Source of the DNA: an uncultured Eubacteriales bacterium
Lineage (GTDB): Bacteria > Bacillota > Clostridia > Lachnospirales > CAG-274
DNA length: 8,804 nt
Assembly (NCBI GenBank): GCA_902496345.1
Contig: CABVAP010000096.1
Span: forward strand, 1 to 8,804
Direction: 5' to 3'
Numbering within the stretch: the stretch's first letter is position 1; every line of letters starts with the position of its first letter. Made by a program: the position numbers and the translations under genes. The notes below the pieces were generated by a model. It had not been told where the DNA came from. It saw only the letters and a program-made list of their open reading frames with translations, and did not search any database. Positions 1 to 5,589 of this stretch are shown piece after piece.

Positions 1-11
1 TTCACTCTCTC

Positions 12-48
12 GGCAAAAATGAAACTTATCAAAAAAATTATTTTTGCC
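12..48. repeat. 9-bp perfect inverted repeat
   Basis: GGCAAAAAT at 12-20 is the exact reverse complement of ATTTTTGCC at 40-48, with a 19-nt AT-rich spacer. The right arm contains five T's, but no further T-run follows the stem. It could be a weak bidirectional terminator for a gene left of the window, or the edge of a repeat element. Confidence 0.4.
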
Positions 49-70
49 ACCTTTAGTCGACAGCAAGACA

Positions 71-144
71 GGAAACGTAGTTTCCGGCAAAAGTTTTCGT
101 CCACCTTTTTCAAAAGGTGGCCAGAGTTTGAGACGGAGTCTCAA
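71..144. repeat. Three consecutive tight hairpins (repeat-element core)
   Basis: Three perfect dyads with tiny loops follow one another: GGAAAC/GTTTCC (71-76/80-85, 3-nt loop), CCACCTTTT/AAAAGGTGG (101-109/112-120, 2-nt loop, or 8 bp with 4 nt) and TTGAGAC/GTCTCAA (128-134/138-144, 3-nt loop). None is followed by a T-run, so terminator function is unlikely. The middle and last hairpins look like a dispersed clostridial intergenic repeat in which an A/T-core hairpin is followed by a short-loop GGA hairpin. That family resemblance is recalled and has not been tested here. Confidence 0.5.
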
Positions 145-151
145 GGTTTTA

Positions 152-199
152 AAAGATTTTGACAAACCCCAATTTAAAAAGTTGTCTTATAAAATCTTT
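152..199. repeat. Bulged 14-bp inverted repeat just upstream of spoIID
   Basis: AAAGATTTTGACAA (152-165) pairs with TTGTC (182-186) plus AAAATCTTT (191-199). All 14 positions are complementary once a 4-nt TTAT bulge (187-190) is allowed; the loop is 16 nt. The structure ends 18 nt before the spoIID ribosome binding site. It could be a leader stem-loop, the terminal part of the neighbouring repeat, or chance in AT-rich DNA. Confidence 0.35.
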
Positions 200-217
200 G
201 CAAGCATAAAATTTTGT

Positions 218-226
218 AAGGGGTGA
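218..226 (+). promoter_or_regulatory. Ribosome binding site for the GTG start of spoIID
   Basis: AAGGGGTGA at 218-226 is strongly complementary to the 16S 3' end. It sits 4 nt before GTG at 231, or 7 nt counted from the GGGG core. No upstream in-frame ATG has a comparable site, so this decides the GTG start. Confidence 0.75.
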
Positions 227-230
227 TTTT

Positions 231-1289
231 GTGCTAAAAAAGATTAAGTTAGAAAAAGGAATTTTAGGTAAATTTAAAAAAGGTAGATTGAAAATTTTTA
301 AAAGAATAGTTGTGTTTTTTGTGTATACCTTTGTTGTAATTGTCGCTGTGCCTTGCTTGATTACAAGAAAGGATTTTTCAATTGGAAATAAAAATAATTT
401 TGTTGATAACTTTAATAATGATTTAAACTTTTCTGGTGAGGTGTTCTCTGGCGATTATGAAATCCAAAACGACGAAAAAAGTAATTTTGTGCAAAAAAAA
501 TCTTCTCATTATGAGGAAAATCCACAAATGGAATCGTATATTATAGGTGTGGTAGCTGCTGAAATGCCGGTGTCTTTTGAAATTGAGGCACTAAAAGCTC
601 AGGCTGTTGCTGCAAGAACCTATGCCTATAGACAAGTGGGAACATCTGAAATAAACCCAGATAAGCTTGGACAGGCATATATATCGGTTGATGAAATGAA
701 AAAACGTTGGGGTAATGATTTCGAACAAAATTATAATAAAGTAAAAACGGCCGTAGAATCAACAAAAAATCAAATAATGGTTTATGATGGTGAACCAATA
801 CTTGCTGCTTTTCATTCTACAAGTGGTGGAGTTACAGAAAACTCTGAGAATGTTTGGTCTGAAAAACTCAATTACTTAAAAAGTGTTGATAGCCACGAAG
901 ATGAAAATGCACCAGATTTTTTGCACAATTCAGAATTTAAAGTGTCTGAGTTTAAAGAGATTTTCTCAAAAGATGGTTGCAAGTTTTCTGATAATTTAAG
1001 TAATGATGTTTCGATTGTTAAACGAACTGACGCAGGTTATGTTTTGACTATAAAGATAGGTAGCAAAGAGTTTAAGGGCAAAGACGTTAGAACGAAATTG
1101 TCACTTAGGTCAACGAATTTTACAATTTCATTTAAAGGTGATAAAATCATTTTTACAACAAAGGGATATGGTCACGGTGCCGGTATGAGTCAATATGGTG
1201 CGAATTTTATGGCGAAAAATAAAAAAAATTATAAAGAAATTTTGCTACATTATTATTATGGGGTTGAATTTATTTTGATAACAGGATAA
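231..1289 (+). CDS. spoIID: Stage II sporulation protein D (SpoIID/LytB-domain peptidoglycan lytic transglycosylase)
   Basis: SpoIID cleaves glycan strands of septal peptidoglycan during forespore engulfment, working with SpoIIP and SpoIIM at the mother-cell membrane. The 352-aa product has a basic cytoplasmic N-terminus, one membrane anchor at about residues 26-44, a linker, then the SpoIID domain from about residue 98 to the end. Family signatures seen: ESYIIGVVAAEMP (101-113) with E111 matching the catalytic glutamate position, the LKAQAVAARTYA segment (121-132), FHSTSGG (194-200), a VWSEKLNYLKSVD block (208-220), and the C-terminal GYGHGAGMSQYGA motif (312-324). Length is close to Bacillus SpoIID. 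It starts at GTG with a strong ribosome binding site. No spoIIQ, murA or other sporulation gene is beside it in this window. A SpoIID-like paralogue (LytB type) is possible, but the size and single anchor favour true SpoIID. Confidence 0.88.
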   Translation: MLKKIKLEKGILGKFKKGRLKIFKRIVVFFVYTFVVIVAVPCLITRKDFSIGNKNNFVDNFNNDLNFSGEVFSGDYEIQNDEKSNFVQKKSSHYEENPQMESYIIGVVAAEMPVSFEIEALKAQAVAARTYAYRQVGTSEINPDKLGQAYISVDEMKKRWGNDFEQNYNKVKTAVESTKNQIMVYDGEPILAAFHSTSGGVTENSENVWSEKLNYLKSVDSHEDENAPDFLHNSEFKVSEFKEIFSKDGCKFSDNLSNDVSIVKRTDAGYVLTIKIGSKEFKGKDVRTKLSLRSTNFTISFKGDKIIFTTKGYGHGAGMSQYGANFMAKNKKNYKEILLHYYYGVEFILITG

Positions 1290-1319
1290 AATAATATAAT
1301 GAACTATAATGGGTATAAT
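1275..1319 (+). promoter_or_regulatory. Possible promoter cluster upstream of ftsH (three TATAAT hexamers)
   Basis: Three perfect -10 hexamers TATAAT occur at 1295-1300, 1305-1310 and 1314-1319. The best -35-like hexamer, TTGATA at 1275-1280 within the spoIID end, is 14 nt from the first and 24 nt or more from the others, so no pair has ideal 16-18 nt spacing. A promoter here is plausible because ftsH needs its own transcription, but which hexamer is used cannot be told. The remaining gap to ftsH is AT-rich. Confidence 0.35.
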
Positions 1320-1362
1320 TTAAAAAAACATTGGTTTCAGAATTTTTGATGATTAATTTTTG

Positions 1363-1377
1363 ATAATCGATGATTAT
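1363..1377. repeat. Small dyad ATAATC-GAT-GATTAT upstream of ftsH
   Basis: ATAATC (1363-1368) and GATTAT (1372-1377) form a perfect 6-bp inverted repeat around GAT. TTTTTGATGATTA at 1344-1356 is a partial direct copy of the same core. It could be an operator in the ftsH leader; it does not match the CtsR or HrcA (CIRCE) consensus. In sequence this AT-rich, chance is a serious alternative. Confidence 0.25.
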
Positions 1378-1415
1378 ATAAAAATTTTACGATACAAAAG
1401 AAAAGGTGGTTAGCT

Positions 1416-3473
1416 ATGCAAGATAATCCAAATTTAAATAACAACAAGAATAACCCAAACAAAAACGACAATAATTCAAATAACAAACGAATTTTACTTG
1501 GAGTTTTGGCTTTTGCACTTATTTCAACGTTCCTTATGAATTTTATTTTGACTTCTTTTTCTGGTGCTAATATGCTTGAAATAAAATATAGCGACTTTAT
1601 GGGGCTTATTGATAAAGGTGCTGTAACAGAAGTTGAAATTGAGTCCGATAGATTTATTATTTATACTGATGCAGAAAAAGTTGAACTTCCAGAGGGAATG
1701 TCCAGAACATACCGAAACACAGGAAATATGGTTTTCTATACTGGTATTGTTGGGGATTCTGAGCTTGTTCAAAGCTTAAAAGACCATAATATTAAATTTA
1801 CAAGAAAGGTGACTAACTCTTCACCTATTATTGATTTCTTTAAATCTTGGATTATGCCTATAATAATATTATATATCAGCTTTTCTTTGATTATGAGATT
1901 TGCCACAAAGAGAGGTGGTGGAATTATGGGTGTTGGAAAAAGCAACGCAAAAGTTTATATGCAAAAAGAAACAGGTGTTACATTTAAAGATGTTGCGGGT
2001 CAAAGTGAAGCTAAAGAGTCTTTACAAGAGATTATAGACTTTCTCCATAACCCTGATAAATATGTTAAAATTGGTGCAAAACAGCCTAAAGGTGCATTGC
2101 TTGTTGGACCTCCTGGTACTGGTAAAACTTTGCTCGCTAAGGCTGTTGCTGGTGAGGCTAACGTAACATTTATGTCTATCTCTGGTTCAGATTTTGTTGA
2201 AATGTTTGTTGGTGTTGGTGCATCAAGGGTTCGTGACCTCTTTAAACAAGCGTCTGAAAATGCTCCTTGTATTATTTTCATCGATGAAATTGATGCTATC
2301 GGTAAAAAGCGTGACGGATCTTTGAACGGTAATGATGAAAGAGAGCAAACATTAAACCAGTTACTTTCTGAAATGGACGGTTTTGATTCATCTAAAGCAA
2401 TTGTTATCCTTGCTGCTACAAACAGACCTGATGTACTTGATAAAGCTTTACTTCGTCCTGGTCGTTTCGATAGAAGAATTATTGTTGAAAAACCTGATTT
2501 AATCGGTAGAGAGGATATTTTGAAAGTACACTCTAAAGATGTTGTTTTAGGTGATGACGTTGATTTACACGCTATGGCACTTGCGACAAGTGGTGCTGCC
2601 GGTGCTGACCTTGCTAATATGGTCAATGAAGCTGCTCTTCGTGCTGTTCGTATGGGTCGTGATAAAGTTTTACAAGAGGACCTTATGGAAGCTGTTGAAG
2701 TTATTATCGCCGGTAAAGAGAAAAAAGACCGTATCCTTTCACCTAAAGAAAAGAAAATTGTATCTTTCCACGAGGTTGGCCACGCACTTGCGTCAGCTTT
2801 ACAAAAGCATTCTCAGCCAGTTCAAAAAATTACTATTGTACCTAGAACTATGGGAGCTTTGGGCTATACTATGCAAATGCCGGAAGAAGAAAAATATCTT
2901 ATGTCTAAAGATGAAATGATTTCTGAAATTACAACTTTACTTGCCGGTAGGGCAGCTGAGGAAGTTGTTTTTGAAACTGTTACAACAGGTGCGTCAAACG
3001 ATATTGAGCGTGCAACAAAAATTGCTAGGTCTATGGTTTCTCAATATGGTATGAGTGATAAGTTCGATATGATGGCACTTGAAAGTACAGAAAATAAATA
3101 TCTTGACGGAAGAAACGTTGCTATTTGTGGAGAACAAACAACAGCTGAGCTTGATTCTGAAGTTTTGAGAATTATAAAAGAATGTCACGAGTCTGCTAAA
3201 AATATTCTTAAAGAAAATAGAGATGCACTTGACAAAATTGCTGAATATCTTTATGAAAAAGAAACTATTACAGGTGAGCAATTTATGGATATTTTAAAAG
3301 AATTTGTTGCAGATATTGTTGATGAAAAATCTGACGAGGAAAAAACAGAAGAAAAAGAAGTTGTTACATTAGAAAAAGAAAACGTAAAAGAAAATTTAGA
3401 AGTTGATGACAAAAATTCTGTTGATAACTCAAACGAAATTTCAGAAAATATAGAAAATGTTGAAGAAAAATAA
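1416..3473 (+). CDS. ftsH: ATP-dependent zinc metalloprotease FtsH
   Basis: FtsH is the membrane-bound hexameric AAA+ protease that unfolds and degrades misassembled membrane proteins and short-lived regulators. The 685-aa product has an Asn-rich cytoplasmic N-terminus (1-23), a first membrane helix (about 25-48), an external FtsH_ext domain (about 50-135) and a second helix (about 141-161). The AAA+ module carries Walker A GPPGTGKT (231-238), the FVG pore loop (264-266), Walker B CIIFIDE (285-291) and the second region of homology with its arginine fingers (about 333-354). The M41 protease domain has the zinc motif HEVGH (452-456) and the third ligand D529 in TTGASND. HEVGH replaces the usual HEAGH but keeps the HExxH ligands and catalytic glutamate. 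From about residue 634 a ~50-residue acidic low-complexity tail extends the protein. GGTGG at 1405-1409 precedes the ATG by 6 nt. Confidence 0.97.
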   Translation: MQDNPNLNNNKNNPNKNDNNSNNKRILLGVLAFALISTFLMNFILTSFSGANMLEIKYSDFMGLIDKGAVTEVEIESDRFIIYTDAEKVELPEGMSRTYRNTGNMVFYTGIVGDSELVQSLKDHNIKFTRKVTNSSPIIDFFKSWIMPIIILYISFSLIMRFATKRGGGIMGVGKSNAKVYMQKETGVTFKDVAGQSEAKESLQEIIDFLHNPDKYVKIGAKQPKGALLVGPPGTGKTLLAKAVAGEANVTFMSISGSDFVEMFVGVGASRVRDLFKQASENAPCIIFIDEIDAIGKKRDGSLNGNDEREQTLNQLLSEMDGFDSSKAIVILAATNRPDVLDKALLRPGRFDRRIIVEKPDLIGREDILKVHSKDVVLGDDVDLHAMALATSGAAGADLANMVNEAALRAVRMGRDKVLQEDLMEAVEVIIAGKEKKDRILSPKEKKIVSFHEVGHALASALQKHSQPVQKITIVPRTMGALGYTMQMPEEEKYLMSKDEMISEITTLLAGRAAEEVVFETVTTGASNDIERATKIARSMVSQYGMSDKFDMMALESTENKYLDGRNVAICGEQTTAELDSEVLRIIKECHESAKNILKENRDALDKIAEYLYEKETITGEQFMDILKEFVADIVDEKSDEEKTEEKEVVTLEKENVKENLEVDDKNSVDNSNEISENIENVEEK

Positions 3474-3505
3474 TTGTAAAGTGTAATTAATTGTGAAATG
3501 TGAAT

Positions 3506-3544
3506 AACTTATCCCCAGAATGTTGATAGTAATGTGGATAAGTT
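3506..3544. repeat. 12-bp dyad (11/12 match) in the ABC operon promoter region
   Basis: AACTTATCCCCA (3506-3517) and TGTGGATAAGTT (3533-3544) are inverted copies with one mismatch, separated by 15 bp. The centres are 27 bp apart. The dyad includes DnaA-like boxes 2 and 3 and covers the -35 and spacer of the predicted promoter. It may simply be two DnaA boxes or an operator for another regulator. An outer 8-bp pair, ATTGTAAA (3473-3480) and TTTACAAT (3543-3550), also flanks it. Confidence 0.5.
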
Positions 3545-3550
3545 TACAAT
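3523..3550 (+). promoter_or_regulatory. Predicted sigma-A-type promoter of the ABC operon
   Basis: TTGATA (3523-3528, 5/6 to TTGACA) and TACAAT (3545-3550, 5/6 to TATAAT) are 16 nt apart. Transcription would start near 3557, giving a leader of about 54 nt that contains the fourth DnaA-like box and the ribosome binding site. The perfect DnaA box at 3533-3541 falls in the spacer, where binding would block polymerase. Confidence 0.55.
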
Positions 3551-3595
3551 ATAAATAAAAAATAATAACTACTTATGCACAAATGATTAAAATTC

Positions 3596-3602
3596 AGGGA
3601 GG
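3596..3602 (+). promoter_or_regulatory. Ribosome binding site for the TTG start of the ABC ATPase gene
   Basis: AGGGAGG at 3596-3602 lies 8 nt before TTG at 3611. The first in-frame internal ATG (residue 44) comes after Walker A, and the TTG-started N-terminus IEVKELTKTYG is exactly what the family requires, so TTG is the start. Confidence 0.8.
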
Positions 3603-3610
3603 ATTTTGTT

Positions 3611-4711
3611 TTGATAGAAGTTAAAGAACTAACTAAAACATACGGCAAAAATATTGCTGTTTCGAATATTTCATTTGTCGTTAATGACGGAGAGATTGTT
3701 GGTTTTCTTGGACCTAATGGTGCCGGGAAAACTACAACAATGAATATGATGACAGGATATATTTCTGCAACAAGTGGTTCGGTTAATATAAATGGATTTG
3801 ATATTTTACGAGAGCCAGAAAAGGCAAAACAACAAATTGGTTATTTGCCAGATACACCACCACTTTACGGTGAAATGACTGTTGACGAATATCTTAAATT
3901 TGTTTGTGACATCAAAAGCGTTTCAAGAGGCGAAAGAGCAAAAATGCTTGATGAAATTTGTGAAACTGTAAAAATAACTGATGTTAGAAAAAGACTTATT
4001 AAAAATCTTTCAAAAGGTTATCGTCAAAGGGTTGGACTTGCACAGGCTCTTATTGGTTATCCTGATGTTCTTATACTTGATGAGCCTACAGTCGGTCTTG
4101 ACCCTAAACAAATTATTGAAATGCGTGACATAATAAAAGAGCTTGGGGAAAGGCATACCGTAATTTTAAGTTCACATATTCTTCACGAGGTAAGTGAAGT
4201 TTGTGACAAAATAATAATTATAGACAAAGGTAAAATAGTTGTTCAAAAAGATATGTCTGAATTTGAGGGAATGACCCCTGACTATTTTGAAGTTAGATTT
4301 AAACAAAGCAAAACGGCTGATGAAATATTATCAATATTCTCTGAATTCTCTCCTAAAGTTGAGGGTAGCAAAGAAATTGGAACGGTTGATTTTGTGCTTA
4401 AAGTTAAAGACGGTGACAATGACTTTAGAGAAAGGATTTTTAATATTGCTTTCCAGAACAGCTTGCCTATACTTATGTTTAAGCCTGTCAAATTCTCTCT
4501 TGAGGAAATATTTATGAATGTTATAAGTAATGTCTATGATGAAGAGATTGTTTCTAATGATGAACAAATTGATTTAGAGGAAAATACAGCTGAGGATAAT
4601 TCAGATGAACAAGTCGATTTAGATGAAAATGATAAAGATAAAATTGTTAATTTAGAAAAAGTTGATTTAACAACAGAAGATACAAACGAAAATGAGGAGG
4701 TGGAAGAATAA
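3611..4711 (+). CDS. ABC transporter ATP-binding protein, GldA-like (ABC-2 type)
   Basis: This is the cytoplasmic ATPase that should power the permease encoded next. Seen in the 366-aa product: Walker A GPNGAGKT (34-41), signature LSKGYRQR (133-140), Walker B VLILDEP (153-159), D-loop GLD (162-164) and switch histidine H189. The Q-loop region reads GYLPDTPPLY (78-87), with Asp where many ABC ATPases have Gln; GldA-type proteins often vary here. The catalytic core ends near residue 305, about the usual family length. Residues 309-366 form a very acidic extension containing an imperfect 15-residue duplication (317-325 and 332-340 are near copies). The stop codon overlaps the next start by 1 nt (TAATG), and the next gene's ribosome binding site lies inside the sequence coding for the acidic tail, suggesting translational coupling. 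Substrate unknown. Confidence 0.9.
   Translation: MIEVKELTKTYGKNIAVSNISFVVNDGEIVGFLGPNGAGKTTTMNMMTGYISATSGSVNINGFDILREPEKAKQQIGYLPDTPPLYGEMTVDEYLKFVCDIKSVSRGERAKMLDEICETVKITDVRKRLIKNLSKGYRQRVGLAQALIGYPDVLILDEPTVGLDPKQIIEMRDIIKELGERHTVILSSHILHEVSEVCDKIIIIDKGKIVVQKDMSEFEGMTPDYFEVRFKQSKTADEILSIFSEFSPKVEGSKEIGTVDFVLKVKDGDNDFRERIFNIAFQNSLPILMFKPVKFSLEEIFMNVISNVYDEEIVSNDEQIDLEENTAEDNSDEQVDLDENDKDKIVNLEKVDLTTEDTNENEEVEE
4559..4630 (+). repeat. 45-bp-period duplication inside the ATPase tail
   Basis: The 27 bases at 4559-4585 and 4604-4630 match at 24 positions and encode DEQIDLEEN and DEQVDLDEN. The period is 45 nt (15 codons), so it keeps frame. This looks like a recent in-frame tandem duplication within the acidic C-terminal extension. 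Confidence 0.75.
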
Positions 4712-5577
4712 TGCTTGCTATTTTTAAAAAGGAAATTCGTACATATTTCAATACATTATCCGGATATATTTTCTTGGGTTTTTTTGTGCTTATAAATGCC
4801 TATTTCTTCTCTCAATTTAACATAAAACAAGGTGTTCCTACTTATGCAAGCACAATTACATATACTTTCTCGATGTTTCTTATATTGATACCTATTATAA
4901 CGATGCGTCTTTTTGCTGAAGAAATAAGGCAGAAAACAGACCAGCTTTTGTATACATCACCTGTTTCAATCGGGAAAATTGTCGTTGGTAAGTTCCTTGC
5001 TGCCTCTGCTTTGTTCCTTATTGGTGTTGTTATAATTGCTCTTTTCCCTGTTATTTTAAATAACTATGGTGATGTTGAATTTGTTCAAACAGCACTTTGC
5101 TTTATTGGATATTACTTGCTTGCTGCAAGCCTTATATCTATCGGTATTTTTATTTCTGCTTTGACTGATAATCAAATTGTCGCTGCTGTTGGAACTTTTG
5201 CTGCTGTGTTCTTTATACTTATGATGGATAGCATTATCGAAAGTATGCCTCTTGATACTGTATCATCACTTGCATTTGTGGCATTTGTAATTTTTGGAAT
5301 TGCATTTATATTATACAACGGTACAAAAAATATTATTCTTTCTGGTGCGTTCTTTGTTGTGTGTATTGGTATTGAATTTGGTCTTTATTTTTTATATGAC
5401 AATTTATTCTTTGACGGAGTTATCGCAAAGGTGCTTACTTGGTTCTCTGTTATGAGCCACTTTGAAAGCTTTTATATGGGCGTTTTTAAACTTTCTGATA
5501 TTGTTTATTATATAACATTTATTTGTGCTTTCTTGTACATAACAATCAACACAATTGAGAAAAGAAGATGGAAATAG
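4711..5577 (+). CDS. ABC-2 type permease, GldF-like
   Basis: This is the integral membrane partner of the upstream ATPase. The 288-aa product is very hydrophobic with about eight candidate membrane segments (near 18-37, 50-68, 93-115, 127-150, 156-175, 186-203, 207-229 and 262-281); the exact count is approximate. The cytoplasmic coupling segment FAEEIRQKTDQLLYTSPVS (68-86) is the hallmark of ABC-2 permeases, where a loop after the second helix contacts the ATPase. The C-terminal part (WFSVMSHFESFYMGVF, 244-259, and the terminal EKRRW) matches the GldF-like branch. The start is set by GAGGAGGTGG at 4694-4703, with the ATG overlapping the preceding stop. The next gene follows after 12 nt. Transport direction and cargo cannot be inferred. 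Confidence 0.88.
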   Translation: MLAIFKKEIRTYFNTLSGYIFLGFFVLINAYFFSQFNIKQGVPTYASTITYTFSMFLILIPIITMRLFAEEIRQKTDQLLYTSPVSIGKIVVGKFLAASALFLIGVVIIALFPVILNNYGDVEFVQTALCFIGYYLLAASLISIGIFISALTDNQIVAAVGTFAAVFFILMMDSIIESMPLDTVSSLAFVAFVIFGIAFILYNGTKNIILSGAFFVVCIGIEFGLYFLYDNLFFDGVIAKVLTWFSVMSHFESFYMGVFKLSDIVYYITFICAFLYITINTIEKRRWK

Positions 5578-5589
5578 GAGGAAAATATT

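Larger units (their letters stand above)
1..217. other. Non-coding leader region rich in inverted repeats
   Basis: No credible gene is visible in this stretch upstream of spoIID. It holds five short dyads in a row: 12-20/40-48, 71-76/80-85, 101-109/112-120, 128-134/138-144, and a bulged one at 152-165/182-199. The only open frame, beginning at 44, reads straight through the hairpins and has no ribosome binding site, so it is probably spurious. The density of dyads resembles the dispersed intergenic repeats common in clostridial genomes. That identification is from memory and inference, since no second copy lies in this window. Confidence 0.6.
3499..3581. promoter_or_regulatory. Cluster of four DnaA-box-like sites
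   Basis: The DnaA box consensus is TTATNCACA, with TTATCCACA the strongest form. Four matches lie in 83 bp: TTATTCACA on the - strand at 3499-3507, TTATCCCCA on + at 3509-3517 (one mismatch), a perfect TTATCCACA on - at 3533-3541, and TTATGCACA on + at 3573-3581. Similarity extends to AACTTATNCACA. Boxes 1 and 2 are divergent, separated by one base. An A/T-only-rich run (about 3548-3570) lies between boxes 3 and 4. The boxes overlap the predicted promoter of the ABC operon, so DnaA could regulate it. An origin is less likely because no dnaA or dnaN is nearby. Confidence 0.5.

Noticed and set aside
159..193. TTGACA at 159-164 with TATAAA at 188-193 as a spoIID promoter
   Set aside because: The spacer is 23 nt, too long for a sigma-A promoter, and both elements lie within the bulged inverted repeat.
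205..212. CATAAAAT resembling a sigma-E -10 element before spoIID
   Set aside because: Sigma-E control would fit spoIID biology, but the start site would fall on the ribosome binding site and I see no matching -35 at the right spacing.
44..226. 60-codon open frame upstream of spoIID
   Set aside because: It has no ribosome binding site, reads directly through the inverted repeats, has no recognisable domain, and runs into the spoIID ribosome binding site.
2000..2626. 208-codon open frame on the - strand
   Set aside because: It lies wholly antisense to the AAA+ domain of ftsH, which is unmistakable. Its Ser/Pro/Leu-rich composition is what antisense of GCT/GGT-rich coding gives.
3474..3610. 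Chromosomal replication origin
   Set aside because: The DnaA-like boxes and A/T run are suggestive, but dnaA, dnaN, rpmH and other origin neighbours are absent and the gap is only 137 bp. Kept only as a DnaA-box cluster.
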